Assembly: GCA_963682025.1 (NCBI GenBank)
Contig: OY821517.1
Coordinates: 233,189,326-233,253,325, forward strand
Origin: Cordilura impudica
Lineage: Eukaryota; Arthropoda; Insecta; Diptera; Scathophagidae
Length of the DNA stretch: 64,000 nt
Direction: 5' to 3'
Below, piece by piece: positions 22,058 to 33,327 of the stretch. Each line of letters opens with the position of its first letter. Position 1 is the first letter of the stretch. The position numbers and the translations under genes are program-made. Below the pieces are notes generated by a model that searched no databases, had not been told where the DNA came from, and saw only the letters and a list, made by a program, of their open reading frames with translations.

Positions 22058-23283
22058 CCCCGGTTCTAAAAAAAATCCTACAACTGTTTGTAATAAAAGT
22101 TGTTTGATTTTTAAAATGTAGTACGGTGTCTTTGAATTGAATGGGTTTTGTTTTAAGTACAATATGATTCATTCTTGTTTATGCTGTTTGGTTAATGTTT
22201 ACAATAATTTTCCTTTAATTGTTTTGGATTTTGGACTCTTGAAAAAAATATTCGGTAATCTGATTTATTTTAATATATTTTGTTAATCTTCATATTACTA
22301 AGTATGGTTTTGAAGTTTTGGTTAATTGAGTCATGGATAGAAATGTACATATTGTGTTGATTGAAATTTGAATTTATACAGTAAAAGATAAAAAAAAAAA
22401 CGATTAAACTTATTGAACTAAATTCTTATTCTATATAGTGTTACAATTTTTATTTCTACATTAACAAATTGATTAACGTACATATTTTTGTATATATTTA
22501 TTTGATTTTGTTTATTTGTGTGCATATTGTTTTCTTTTATACATTTTGATTGTTTGTCAATTTTTTTTTCATTATATTTATTTAATAAATTTTTATGTAA
22601 TATTTTCTCTTTATCTTTAATTTTTATAGTTACGTTTACATTATCAATGTTAATTATTTCACACTTTATGGAAATTTATACAAAATTATGTGGAAATTTA
22701 TTTAAAACTCATATGGAAATATATATCTGCAAAATTCATATGGAAATTTGTTCGGAATCCACATGGAAATTTATATGGAAATCTGAATATAGCTTTATCA
22801 GTTCATTTTTCTACGTTTCAATGCGGACTCCTGGCAATTCTTATTTCATGATTATTTTTCCCTAATACCAAATATTCTTATCATCATTCATTACTAATTT
22901 CTCTTCCTATTTAGACAACAAAAAAAAATTTGGCTCCTCCAATTAATCAATACCTTAGTATTATGGATCATTACCAAATCTTAATCTTCGTTCCTTATAT
23001 TCTGAGGTTGTTTCTTTTCCTAATTGACTTGAGCATGGCGTGTCATTATCTTTATTCATTTTCATTTCTTTCCTTACTATTCTTTTATTTAATTTTTCCT
23101 GGGTTGTAAAATATTTTAATTCAATCTGCTTAACATACAAATATAGTTTCTCCAACATGTTATCTAAATAAATGGGATTATCACTACATTCCACGGCCGT
23201 ACAGTTCACAGAATGACTACCTTATCTTCATTTTATATTCTTTGTCGACTTCATTTATATTCCTCTTATGCGTCTTATATATG
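22058..23283 (-). pseudogene. Element C interior, 3' part, with pre-integrase spacer remnant
   Basis: Mostly AT-rich and non-coding. A minus frame at 23,209-22,961 contains ECSDNPIYLDNMLEKLYLYV, which resembles GFNDNPTCLDMIMEKLITYM in the segment before the integrase of element A. This supports common descent of A and C. Near 22,670-22,790 the phrase ATGGAAATTTATA recurs several times as a short irregular repeat. Confidence 0.55.
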
Positions 23284-23287
23284 CGCG

Positions 23288-24334
23288 AGTTACTTTACTT
23301 AAGGTGCTATTACATGATGTGTTTTTTACATATGTACTGTCAAATTTTCCCACAACAAAAGTTGTACACATCGTGTGATACATATGAAACATTGTTTATG
23401 TACAATACATGAGGAAAGTCACATGTACATTTTTCAATTAGAACAGGTTCTATTTTTGCATGACAAACAAATGAAAATACAACACTGCTTGTGGCGAAAG
23501 AAAAATAGAGTAAATTTTAAAGATTAATATTGAAAGAAAAATAAATTGTTTACTATTAATTAACAATTAAAAAATATATAACCTTTTTTTAACAACAAAT
23601 TTTTGTAAATTCACAAATTAAATCAGCTGTTGTTTACATTTAGAGGTTATGTCATACGGAAATATATACGCACGTGTGATGGCAAAAATTATGAATCGTA
23701 TGTAAAAGACAATTTTGACAGACATGAAGAATTTCATATGGATAAAAAAAGTGACAGTACATATGTAAAAAACACTTCGTGTAATAGCACCTTTAAGAAA
23801 AAAACGTTTGTGTCTTTTGAATGTTGTATAATTACTAACTTTATTTTTGAATTTACAGTTTAATATAAAACAAGAAAATGTACAAAAATTGATGACTTAA
23901 TAAATTGAAAATAATTATAAAAAATGCATACGATAATAAAAACAAAATTCAACTTAAATTTATAGGTGTTACAAAATATGTTAAAGTGTGCACTAATAAA
24001 GAATAAAACAGAATTCTATATAACAGCACATTTAGGTTTGTGTGGATGTAAGTAGTGGATTGGACAGGAAGTAAGTATTAATTAGTTTATGCAAAGACAA
24101 TGGTTCATTTTGCTTACTTTAATAATTTATAATTAAATGGAAAAAATATTTATTAAATTGTGTCAGTAATATGAACTAAAATAAGATATAAAAAATGTAT
24201 AAATAAATTGTTGTTGTTGTTGTTATTTTTGTTTACTGCTGTCTTGGTGGTTTCGGTAAATTGTTGTTGTTGTTGTTATTTATGTTTACTGCCGTCTTGG
24301 TGGTTTTGGTGGGGGTTGATGTGACAACATAACT
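23288..24334 (-). repeat. 3' LTR of element B, carrying a MITE
   Basis: Matches the 5' LTR base for base apart from a few changes and the insertion at 23,302-23,792. The env frame ends inside it (stop at 24,286). It holds a (TTG)n run and a 33-base inner repeat TACTGCYGTCTTGGTGGTTT (near 24,234 and 24,286). Confidence 0.93.
23302..23792. mobile_element. 491-bp MITE with TIRs in the LTR of element B
   Basis: The ends AGGTGCTATTACATGATGTG and, inverted, GTGTAATAGCACCT form imperfect TIRs that extend through TTTTTTACATATGTACTGTC. TTA flanks both sides (23,299-23,301 and 23,793-23,795). The empty site ACTTAAGAAAA is intact in the other LTR, proving insertion after LTR formation. The TTA target fits PIF/Harbinger. 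The 77-residue frame at 23,630-23,863 runs out of the element and has no family likeness. Confidence 0.9.
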
Positions 24335-25894
24335 CCTCCCCCCTTAGTGTAGAGCGATGGCCACAGCGACTTTGGTGGGGACAGAGCGACTTCGGTGGTG
24401 TTAGGATAATAGTGAATTATAGGGTTCTTCCACAACAGGACAAGGCCAGTTATAGCTAAGATGATGACGATCAATGTTATTGTTACAAAAGCATTTCCTC
24501 TTTGCGTTGTGTATTTTCTCAATTGTAAGATATCAATTTTGTTAATGAAGCTATAGTCCTTAACTTTTTCCAAACTCAAAGTTTCTGTCATCGATTCAAT
24601 CTGCAGCTTGTTTAGGTTGGGTGGAGCGATGAAAATTGTATCCCAATGGGCTAAAGGGTTGTCTCTATATGTTGTCCCGGCTACCGTAACAGAACAATTG
24701 GCATAGTGAAGAAGTGATGTTCCTTTTATTGTAAAATTTTGTCTGCAATCAGAAATTATTAGTAATTCATTTACATTAATAAATATTATATAATTGTCTT
24801 CCGGTTGAAAGATAGTTGAAGTGAATCCCACGTCGTTCACTCTACATATTGGTGTTTTGCCATTTAATATTCTTCCAATGCAAGTTGAGTTATCGGTGTT
24901 TTCAAAGTCATTCGACTTTTTGCAATAGTACATGTCCTCAATCTTTGGGCAAATCTCTGTTAAGTACTGGAGGTTGTGCTTATTATAACTTACATAAGGT
25001 TTAGTATTAATAATTTTGGTATTATTCATAGGGAGAGGAATGAGGTGGTAAAGTATGTTTATTTCTTTTGATAAATTTGGCAGTTTTATATTAAAAATTA
25101 ATTTGCTGCTATTATAATATGCCTGGAGTTCCAGAAGGTGTCCGTCCGAAACTAAGTTAATATTTTCATCTGGATGAAGAATAAGCTTTGATATTATACC
25201 AAGTTTAGCAAGCATTACTGCTTCAATTATATCTGAAACATGATCTATTAACAAATCTATATTATAATCGAGTTGATTCATATATTGAATTTCCGCTAAT
25301 GCGTCGTTTTCCTTCCGAATGCTATTAGATGTTTCTATTGAGAGTTTTTCCAAAAATTTTGTAATAGTTTCTTGTTCTTTGTTGATATGTTCTGTCAAAT
25401 TTTTAAATCTCTGCATCATTTGTATATTCAAACTTTTCTGATTTTCTGCTATAGTAATTTAATTTGATGCTATGCCCTGAAGTTCCTGGATTTGTTCGTT
25501 TATAGTCTTCGCGTCAGTTGCGTCCATGTTTCCAGTTATACATTTAATTACAGAACCTAATCCATTAAATAGTCCTCGCTTTGTTCGTTTGTAGGGATTT
25601 AACGTCTGTAGTTTGTTTTCAAGTCCCTTAAGTTTTAATTTACATATTTTAGCGGCATCTTTTAGTTGACTATGTTTTTCGAATGTGTCTATTATGCGAA
25701 ATAGTTTTGAAGTCTGTTCATTATAACTTTCCAGATCTATTATGTGTATAAAATTAAAGTGACTTTGGATCGTTCTTGCCTGGCCAACCTTTAGGGCAAT
25801 CATATTCTGGTCTTTGTCAAAGTTCTGAACCTCCAAAATCTGTCCAAAAACTAGGGGTAAGCTGAAAATATAAAAATATTTAAATAAAAGTCGG
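24286..25894 (-). pseudogene. env: F-type envelope gene of element B
   Basis: The envelope occupies the usual place after pol. A likely splice acceptor (TATATTTTCAG, ending at about 25,866) precedes an N-terminal hydrophobic segment, consistent with env being made from a spliced RNA. A furin-like KRTKR site at about 25,590-25,575 is followed by a glycine-rich fusion-peptide-like stretch, as in baculovirus-F-related envelopes. A strongly hydrophobic anchor lies near residues 25,000 bases leftwards at about 24,505-24,430, followed by a short basic, Pro-rich tail. One in-frame TAA at about 25,459-25,461 splits the gene into ORFs of 125 and 381 codons; otherwise the frame is open. The product would be a virion membrane fusion protein. 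Confidence 0.85.
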
Positions 25895-26933
25895 TTATTT
25901 TCTTTTTCTAAGTTTCATTTTTGACTTATGTAATTTTTTATCATTAGTAGTTTGTAGCGTGACGCCATTGTCTTTTAATACCTCATGTTTTGAGAATCGT
26001 GCGGTTAGTTTGTTTCGTCTACATTCTTTTCTATATATTTCCTCACCTTTGTTCCTATTCTCTGGGTGTTTTCTTGTCTTATTCAGATTATTTATTTTCC
26101 TGATTTTAGCTTTCATAACCTTCTCCTTAACAGAAGGGTACAGTTTTTCTTTAAATTCATTTAACTTGGTTAAAAATTCATGTTTGTTCTCGAATTTTAT
26201 CTCTCTTGCAAAATTATATGGTCTTCCAAACAATAGTTCATATGGCGTGATATTTGTAGATGAATGAATTGTGTTATTGTAGGTCATGAATGTCTCATTT
26301 AAAATTTCTTCGTGATCTACATATATCCATTTTCTTGGATTTTCTGGTGCTCATGATAATTCTGTAAATTTCGGTCAAAGTTGAGTGGAGTCTTTCCACG
26401 GGAGAATTGCTACTAGATTGTTGAAATGATGTGAAATGAAGTATTATTTCATACTGTTTACAAAAATCTTTAAAAATATTGGAAGTGAATTCAGTACCTT
26501 GATCACAAAAAATTTTCTTAGGAATTCCCAAAAAATTCATAAGTGATTTTAAAGCTTTGAGCACACAAACACTCGTTTTTGATTGTAGGGTGTATCCGGC
26601 CGCATATTTAGAAAATTTATCAATTATAGTTAAAATACATTTACCATTTATAGTATATATATCTATATGTAAAATCTGAAGGGGTTCATCTGGTGTTTCC
26701 GTCACTTGAAATTTTAATTTTGGTGGATGTCTGTCATACTTTAACGTATTGCAAATTTCGCAATTGTTCAAAGTTTTATTTATTATAGACTGCATGAGAG
26801 GAAAATAATATTGTCTTTTTAGGTATTCATAGGTTTCAGTAATTCCCCTGTGGTTTCTGTTTTCGTGGCAATTTCGTATGAGTTCCACTTGCTTATCCTC
26901 GTCAGTTATATCTAATAAAATTTTGTTTCCCAT
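25895..26933 (-). pseudogene. pol: Element B integrase
   Basis: The zinc-binding HHCC region (HENRNHRGITETYEYLKRQY, then CEICNTLKYDRHPP) and the catalytic core are visible: LHIDIYTINGKCILTIIDKF, IFCDQGTEFTSNIFKDF and SSSNSPVERLHSTLTEIYRI carry the Asp, Asp and Glu. The C-terminal part continues from 26,287 in another frame (NNTIHSSTNITPYELLFGRP) and ends MKLRKRK just before env. One frameshift near 26,290-26,310 and one at the N terminus separate it from RNase H. Confidence 0.9.
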
Positions 26934-28172
26934 TTGAAAAGTATTTTGAATATACTAATTGGATAATTTTAAAAGTTATGTCATCAGAGAATATGGCAGT
27001 TAGTTTACCCGCTGGAACATATTTTTTGAACATCTGTATTATTATGTCCTCAGAAAATTCTTTTTCCCTTATAGTTCGGCGTTGTTTATTTCTAAAAATG
27101 GTTTCGACGGTAATATTTGGTCCTTCATCTGACACTTCTAACAATAGCTGTAAGTTAAACTCATTCAAAGGTTTTTCAGATATTGAGATTCCATCGTCTA
27201 AATTTTCGTCACAAGAATGTATTGTAGATAATTGGCTTGAAGTATTCATATTCACATCGACAACGTTACAATTGTCCAATTTAATCCTACTTAAAGCGTC
27301 CGCGTTACTATTTAGCTTTCCTTTTTTATACACGATTTCATAGTCATATTCTTCCAACTTTAAGCGCCATCTCACTAATTTGGAATTGGGTTCCTTGAGG
27401 CTCATTAACCACGTGAGTGGTCTGTGGTCGGTAACTATTCGGAATTTTCGACCGAAAAGGTAAGGGCGAAAATATTTGGTTGCCCATACGATGGCTAATA
27501 ATTCTTTCTCGATGGTAGAATAATTAATTTCGCATTCAGATAGAGTCCTACTTGCATAACAAATTGGTCTGTCACTACCTATACGACCTTGTGAGAGAAC
27601 TGCCCCAAGTGCGATGTTACTTGCATCTGTCGTAAGCACGAATGGCTCTGCGAAATTGGGGTATTGCAATATTGGGTCATTCATTAGAATGTTTCTGCAA
27701 GTCTCAAAAGCTTTTACATATTTGTCGTTATGTTCCTGCCTTTTTTCAAACATTCTGTCATTGGTTTTGTAAGTTTCGCTAGGTTAGGAATAAATTTTCT
27801 GTAGTAGCTAAGTAAGCCTATAAATGACTTTATTTCACGGCGAGTTCGTGGTATCGGAAGTTTTCGAATGGCCTCAATTTTCAAAGGATTTGGTTTAATA
27901 CCTTCTGTTGTAACTATGTGTCCTAAAAAAGCTATTTCTTTTCGCAAGAATTCAGACTTATCCAATTGAACTTTAAAATTCGAAAATCTTAATTTCAGAA
28001 AAACTTTTTCCAAGTTCTCAATATGTTCCTGAAGGGATGTTGAAAAAATTATAATATCATCCAAATAGACGAGGCAAATTTTTCCCACTAATTCTTTTAG
28101 AACATTATCCATTACCCTTTGAAAAGTTGAGGGAGCGTTTTTAAGGCCGAAGGGCATTCTAACATATTCATA
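26902..28172 (-). pseudogene. pol: Element B reverse transcriptase C-half and RNase H
   Basis: From the insertion point at 28,172 leftwards the RT continues [20 protein letters not shown], then the catalytic YLDDIIIFS (about 28,080-28,055) and [21 protein letters not shown] frame change in the run GAAAAAAGG near 27,745 leads to the RNase H frame: FVLTTDASNIALGAVLSQGR, YSTIEKELLAIVWATKYFRP, VTDHRPLTWLM and NSNADALSRIKL. RT copies the element RNA and RNase H removes it. The N-terminal half of RT lies beyond element A at 32,919-33,310. Confidence 0.92.
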
Positions 28173-28176
28173 GTGG

Positions 28177-29133
28177 TATAGTGTAGGTGGGACGCCAGAT
28201 AGGATCACCAAATAATATAAAAATCGCTGGACCGTTATATAATGCATGCCTTGTAGCAATCTACGTACATAGTGGCATTTAAATTTAATATAGTGTATGT
28301 ATGGGGGCAGGATCGCCATATAGTGTAAGAGGGGGCAGGATCGCCATATAGTGTTAGCTTGGCAGGATCGCCATATAGTGTAAGAGGGTGTACAAAAGGA
28401 TACTAAGATTGGGTGAGAACCGGACCAATCTCAGGAGGAATTTTGTCAAGTGCTTTCCTCAAAGCAGTTCCCGCGTGCACGCTAGATGCACTTTTTTAAT
28501 GTTTTACAGAGATAGCACGTAGGCAGATTATGCCAATGTTTGAACCCTTTGGCAGAATATGCCAGTAAAAAAAAAAAGAATCTCTGTTTGGTTTTAATTA
28601 TAACCCTTTCAAATCAGAATTATAATTGATATTTTATTTTAAAATGCTGGTCTTTTATATCTTTATAATTTAATATTTTTACTTAATTTAAATAATAGCC
28701 TTCTCTTTTCTTTACATTCGCATATTACAAATTCATTGATTTTTGAACGTTAGGCTCGATAGCCAATCAGAAAACGTTCAATAATCAATTTAAATTTTTC
28801 CCCTCAAAATTTGAGTGACATTCCTATTTGTCATGGGTTATTGACACAATTTGAATTTTCACAAATTTGTCATTTTGCATTCCAGTGATATTTAATTACA
28901 CAATAATTTATTGTTTTGTAATTCAACCCTTTACCCAAGGTTAGTGTACTTTGTGGTATGTGTTGAATGAAAAGAAAAGATATGCAAAAAAATAAATAAA
29001 TGTAAACAAATAATTACAAATAAATATGTGCATGTGCATATAGTAAACAAAAATAAACAAAAAAATATAAACAAATAAAGATGAATAAATGAAATAAATA
29101 AAGATAAATGAAGATGTGTGTAACATCATCACA
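28177..29133 (-). repeat. 3' LTR of element A
   Basis: 957 bases. On the minus strand it begins TGTGATGATGTTACAC and ends CACCTACACTATA. Near 28,300-28,385 it contains three copies of GGCAGGATCGCCATATAGTG (plus strand), each being the primer-binding sequence joined to an LTR-end-like CACTATA. Confidence 0.95.
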
Positions 29134-29376
29134 CCCCTACCCTTAAGATGAAATTTATGGGTTTTAGAAAATTCATGAATTTCATTACTTAAAATAAAAA
29201 TGTTATTTTTGTTTCTCTTAAACTTAGTGGTTATTCTAATTTTGTTTTTGTGATATAATATTATATAAAAAAAATGTAATAAGTAATTTCTATATCTATT
29301 TATTAACAATATAAATAAGTATGTTTACTATGTGCTCTTATATGTAGTAATTAACAATCTATACAATTTTACATTT

Positions 29377-30708
29377 TCATTTACGTTTATATAATTTTAA
29401 AGTATTATTATGATATGATTTCATATTTCCTTTTACATCTAAAATTGAATTTTCATTTTCAGTATTTATAATTTCATATGGACCATGAGTAGGACAAGTA
29501 TTTTTTCTCCTACTTTCATATTTTACTAATACTAAATCTCCTTTTTTAAAGTTGCTAACATTAGTGTAATTATCATATTGTATTTTTCTTTTCTCTTTTG
29601 CTGTTTTAATTAATTTTTTAGCTCTATCTAATGCCGATGCTATTCTAGCTTTGAACTCGTTTGCATAATTTTCTAGATTATAGACTGGCTTGTTATCTGT
29701 AATTTTGTCTGTGGGTAGTCTCGCTAATTTACCAAATACTAACTCAAAAGGTGTGTACCCTGTATCTACATTTGGAGTTGTGTTATATGCAAATGTGTAA
29801 TATTGAATCCAACAATCCCATTTCTCATTTTCCGTAAAGTTCAATAAGTATTCGTTTAGGACTCTGTGATTTCTTTCTAAGGAACCTATTGTTTGGTGGT
29901 GATAGGGAGTGGACAATTTCTGTTCTATTTTTAACATGTCGCATATTTCTTTCAGTAATTGGTTAGCAAATTCCGTACCTCTGTCAGATTTCAAGATTTT
30001 AAAAGTGCCATATTTAAGTATGCATTGTTCCACTAAAACCTGAGCTATGCTCCTAGCTTCCTTTGTCTCCATAGGATATGCTATGACATATTTGCTTAAA
30101 TCGCATTGTAGCGTGAGAATATACCTATAATTATTCGATAACCTAAGTGGACCTATCGTATCGATAGAAATTGTTTCAAAAGTATTTTCTGGCGTGTCAG
30201 TAATCCGCATTTTTTCTTTTATCTTCCTAAGTTGCTTGTTTTTTAAGCATGAATCACAATTATTAATGTATCTCTTAACCATCTTGTTCATGTTCTTCCA
30301 AATGTATCTTTGTTTTAATCTTAATATGGTTCTTCTGATTCCTTGATGTCCTCCTATCGGACTATCATGATATTCTTTAATTAAATTTAATTGCATGTCT
30401 TTATCTACTATTCTCTGCAAAGGCTTATATAAAATAATATTCAAATAAAGATTCTTTAATCTTTTCAACATTTTATTATAAATAGACGTGTAGGTTTCTT
30501 TAAACCTCTTCAGTGACACGTGTTCAAATATTTCATTATCTACTGATAATGCGAGATCTCGTATCCGATTTTTATTCATGTAAGTAATTAATTTCTCCAT
30601 AATCATGTCTAGACATGTAGGATTATCGTTAAAACCTATGATAAAATCATCTTGAACTTTATTAATTTGACCGAATTCTAACTTCATAGAAAACATCATT
30701 TTGTACAC
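29377..30708 (-). CDS. pol: Element A integrase (443 codons, open)
   Basis: The frame starts inside a fusion with Gag and reads through the pre-integrase spacer (FNDNPTCLDMIMEKLITYMN), the zinc-binding HHCC module (EYHDSPIGGHQGIRRTILRL, CDSCLKNKQ), and the core with all three catalytic acids: ISIDTIGPL, LKSDRGTEFANQLL and QTIGSLERNHRVLNEYLL. The C-terminal domain has FKKGDLVLVKYESRRKNTC and a GPYEI segment typical of Ty3/gypsy integrases. Length and motifs look complete, though the RT that normally precedes it is gone. Intactness probably reflects youth more than selection. Confidence 0.9.
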   Translation of the reverse strand: MYKMMFSMKLEFGQINKVQDDFIIGFNDNPTCLDMIMEKLITYMNKNRIRDLALSVDNEIFEHVSLKRFKETYTSIYNKMLKRLKNLYLNIILYKPLQRIVDKDMQLNLIKEYHDSPIGGHQGIRRTILRLKQRYIWKNMNKMVKRYINNCDSCLKNKQLRKIKEKMRITDTPENTFETISIDTIGPLRLSNNYRYILTLQCDLSKYVIAYPMETKEARSIAQVLVEQCILKYGTFKILKSDRGTEFANQLLKEICDMLKIEQKLSTPYHHQTIGSLERNHRVLNEYLLNFTENEKWDCWIQYYTFAYNTTPNVDTGYTPFELVFGKLARLPTDKITDNKPVYNLENYANEFKARIASALDRAKKLIKTAKEKRKIQYDNYTNVSNFKKGDLVLVKYESRRKNTCPTHGPYEIINTENENSILDVKGNMKSYHNNTLKLYKRK

Positions 30709-31373
30709 ATTGTTGACATCTGAAATGGACGTACTTTCAAAATTTTATCACTATAGGTTCTTATTGAGTCATTTCGTTGTTGAAATCTAGAAAGTAGATT
30801 TTGTATTTTACTCACTGTTCGATTATTCTTATACCTATTTGTGAGCAATGTTTTTAGGGAATTAAAATCTGTTAATGGGTCGGAACCAATTGCCGTTCTA
30901 ACCGTTGAGCTACATTTCACGTTTATTACGAAATTTATTAAGACTGGTTTAGATGTATCATTCAAGGTGTCGTATATTAATTTTATTATTGTCAGAAATG
31001 GTTTAAGTTCTTGAAAATTACCTTTGAATTCAGGGATTACCTTGAATGCCGTTTCTAGATTAAAAGACGCCATGTTCGTATTGTTTTCTATTTCTGGTTC
31101 TAATTCTGTTATATGTGCTTCTATTTTTTCTTCTCCCTCTGGTTGGGATTCTTCTGTTTCCATTGGTCTTAATAGTTTTGTTATTTCCTTCTCTAGTTTT
31201 ACTAATGTTTTCAAAATGTTTTCCCTTTCTTCTAATTTAGTTTCACTTATTATTTCCTGACTAATTTCCTTGACTACTTGTAATTTAGCTTTAATTGTTT
31301 TTTGTGTATATCTCCTATTTGGCTGTTTTTTTAAATTTCTTAAAAGTTCTTGTATAATATTAAATTTGTCCAT
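30696..31373 (-). pseudogene. gag: Element A Gag, N-terminal portion
   Basis: The 225-codon frame begins MDKFNIIQELLRNLKKQPNR and contains the 412/mdg1-type capsid stretch (ETAFKVIPEFKGNFQELKPF, then LKTLLTNRYKNNRTVSKIQN). It is clearly related to the Gag of element D (KQLITNARKSKGRKYTKETV and FDGEPKHLESFLSIVELVHS). It ends shortly after a deletion junction that joins it to integrase sequence, losing the C-terminal half of Gag. Confidence 0.82.
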
Positions 31374-31419
31374 TTAAGGTAAAATAATATTTGTTTTATT
31401 TAACTAAAGTATCTAAATT

Positions 31420-31698
31420 TTAAACATTTGCGGCGCAAATCCTAGATGCCGTTTTAATAACATATTTCTTATAGTGCTGTTGCACTTTGTATAAAATAAT
31501 TGCAAAAAAAATACAAATTATTACTAATATTATATGTAAGGTGTGGTCATCTTGTTCGATTGCTGGAGTCGGTGTACGTATTGTCACGAATTTCTCGATG
31601 ATTTGTGTTGTTTGTTTTCCGTTGTCTATTACGTTGTTTGCTTCATACCCTGCCAGCATGAGCATTATTGATGTTCCTAGCTTTTTCCAGAAACTCAT
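31420..31698 (-). CDS. Small membrane protein upstream of gag, element A
   Basis: A 92-codon ORF lies between the 5' LTR and gag. Its N-terminal half is polar; residues about 54-70 form one apolar segment (LHIILVIICIFFAIILY) followed by KVQQHYKKYVIKTASR, a basic tail, which predicts a single-pass membrane protein with a cytosolic basic C terminus. Similar small ORFs occupy the same place in elements C and D. Short ORFs before gag have been noted in 412-like elements, but I know of no assigned function. Confidence 0.6.
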   Translation of the reverse strand: MSFWKKLGTSIMLMLAGYEANNVIDNGKQTTQIIEKFVTIRTPTPAIEQDDHTLHIILVIICIFFAIILYKVQQHYKKYVIKTASRICAANV

Positions 31699-31915
31699 CC
31701 TAGTCTAATAACCGTAATTGTTGATAAAATTTATGTTTCTGCTCCCCTTGGCTGATTGCGATAAGTCTTCTTAGCTCTTTTCGCTGTTTGTTTGCCTTGG
31801 TTTTCTTGCCGCCCCTTGATCTTATCTTTATTGGATTAATTGATTGATGATGTAGACAGTATTGGTTTTCGCACAATTTATCTTTGCAGGCATCTATATA
31901 GTGGTGTAGGTGTTT

Positions 31916-31957
31916 ACAGGATCGGTGTTTGCAGGATCGGTGTTTGCAGGATTGCCA
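31916..31957 (-). promoter_or_regulatory. tRNA-Arg primer-binding site of element A, repeated
   Basis: Directly inside the 5' LTR the minus strand reads TGGCAATCCTGCAAAC, then two further CGATCCTG(C/T)AAACACC units. The sequence TGGCGATCCTGCC, seen elsewhere in this family, is complementary to the 3' end (GGCAGGATCG plus CCA) of what I recall as insect tRNA-Arg(ACG). The first copy has one mismatch (A for G). Confidence 0.65.
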
Positions 31958-32914
31958 TATTGTGTAGGTGGGACGCCAGATAGGATCACCAAATAATATA
32001 AAAATCGCTGGACCGTTATATAATGTATGCCTTGTAGCAATCTACGTACATAGTGGCATTTAAATTTAATATAGTGTATGTATGGGGGCAGGATCGCCAT
32101 ATAGTGTAAGAGGGGGCAGGATCGCCATATAGTGTTAGCTTGGCAGGATCGCCATATAGTGTAAGAGGGTGTACAAAAGGATACTAAGATTGGGTGAGAA
32201 CCGGACCAATCTCAGGAGGAATTTTGTCAAGTGCTTTCCTCAAAGCAGTTCCCGCGTGCACGCTAGATGCACTTTTTTAATGTTTTACAGAGATAGCACG
32301 TAGGCAGATTATGCCAATGTTTGAACCCTTTGGCAGAATATGCCAGTAAAAAAAAAAAGAATCTCTGTTTGGTTTTAATTATAACCCTTTCAAATCAGAA
32401 TTATAATTGATATTTTATTTTAAAATGCTGGTCTTTTATATCTTTATAATTTAATATTTTTACTTAATTTAAATAATAGTCTTCTCTTTTCTTTACATTC
32501 GCATATTACAAATTCATTGATTTTTGAACGTTAGGCTCGATAGCCAATCAGAAAACGTTCAATAATCAATTTAAATTTTTCCCCTCAAAATTTGAGTGAC
32601 ATTCCTATTTGTCATGGGTTATTGACACAATTTGAATTTTCACAAATTTGTCATTTTGCATTCCAGTGATATTTAATTACACAATAATTTATTGTTTTGT
32701 AATTCAACCCTTTACCCAAGGTTAGTGTACTTTGTGGTATGTGTTGAATGAAAAGAAAAGATATGCAAAAAAATAAATAAATGTAAACAAATAATTACAA
32801 ATAAATATGTGCATGTGCATATAGTAAACAAAAATAAACAAAAAAATATAAACAAATAAAGATGAATAAATGAAATAAATAAAGATAAATGAAGATGTGT
32901 GTAACATCATCACA
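31958..32914 (-). repeat. 5' LTR of element A
   Basis: 957 bases, matching the 3' LTR with a terminal TATT for TATA and two other changes (near 32,025 and 32,480). It carries the same three primer-site-like units at about 32,083-32,165. Confidence 0.95.
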
Positions 32915-32918
32915 GTGG

Positions 32919-33310
32919 CCCCCTTCTACAGTAAATGCTGTTTTCGGAATATCTCGCGGATTCATTTCAATCTGATGAAAACCGCTTGCTAAATCCAGAG
33001 TGGAAAAGTAAAGGCATTTGCCTAGTTTGTCTAAAATTTCCGAAATATTTGGAAGCGGATATCTGTCCGAAATAGTCTTCTCATTTAACTTCCTGTAATC
33101 AATGACGAGTCTCCATTTTGGTTTTCCTGATGCGTCCTTCTTCTTTGGCACTATCCATACTGGAGAACTCCAGGGAGAAAAACTCGGCCTAATAATTCCC
33201 TGTTCTAACATATCCGATATTTGCCGACGCACCTCCTCTTTGTGAACAAAAGGGTACCTATATGATCTTGTATGAATAGGAATATCGTCTGTTGTCTTAA
33301 TCTTATGTTT
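32919..33310 (-). pseudogene. pol: Element B reverse transcriptase, N-terminal half
   Basis: The frame from 33,232 leftwards reads [40 protein letters not shown] and [20 protein letters not shown], then AFTVEGGH at the element A junction. These are the finger and first palm motifs of gypsy RTs, including the first catalytic Asp region. Joined in thought to [10 protein letters not shown] at 28,172, the codons are continuous, so the GTGG duplication alone accounts for the break. Confidence 0.93.
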
Positions 33311-33327
33311 TACCTCATTTGTGAATG

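Larger units (their letters stand above)
28177..32914 (-). mobile_element. Element A: 412/mdg1-like LTR element without RT, TSD GTGG
   Basis: Two 957-base LTRs (28,177-29,133 and 31,958-32,914) differ at about three sites by eye. GTGG (28,173-28,176 and 32,915-32,918) is the target duplication inside the RT of element B. The polypurine tract AAGGGTAGGGG precedes the 3' LTR. The interior encodes a small membrane protein, the N-terminal part of Gag and a complete integrase. Gag C terminus, protease, RT and RNase H are deleted between the last two, so the element needs enzymes from a relative to move. Confidence 0.95.

Noticed and set aside
22518..22865. 115-codon ORF in element C
   Set aside because: AT-driven hydrophobic frame that includes a short repeat (MEIY/MEIC); no family likeness, and opposite to the element's direction.
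28941..29309. 122-codon minus ORF over the 3' end of element A
   Set aside because: It spans the LTR border and poly-T/A sequence and repeats in the other LTR; a chance frame.
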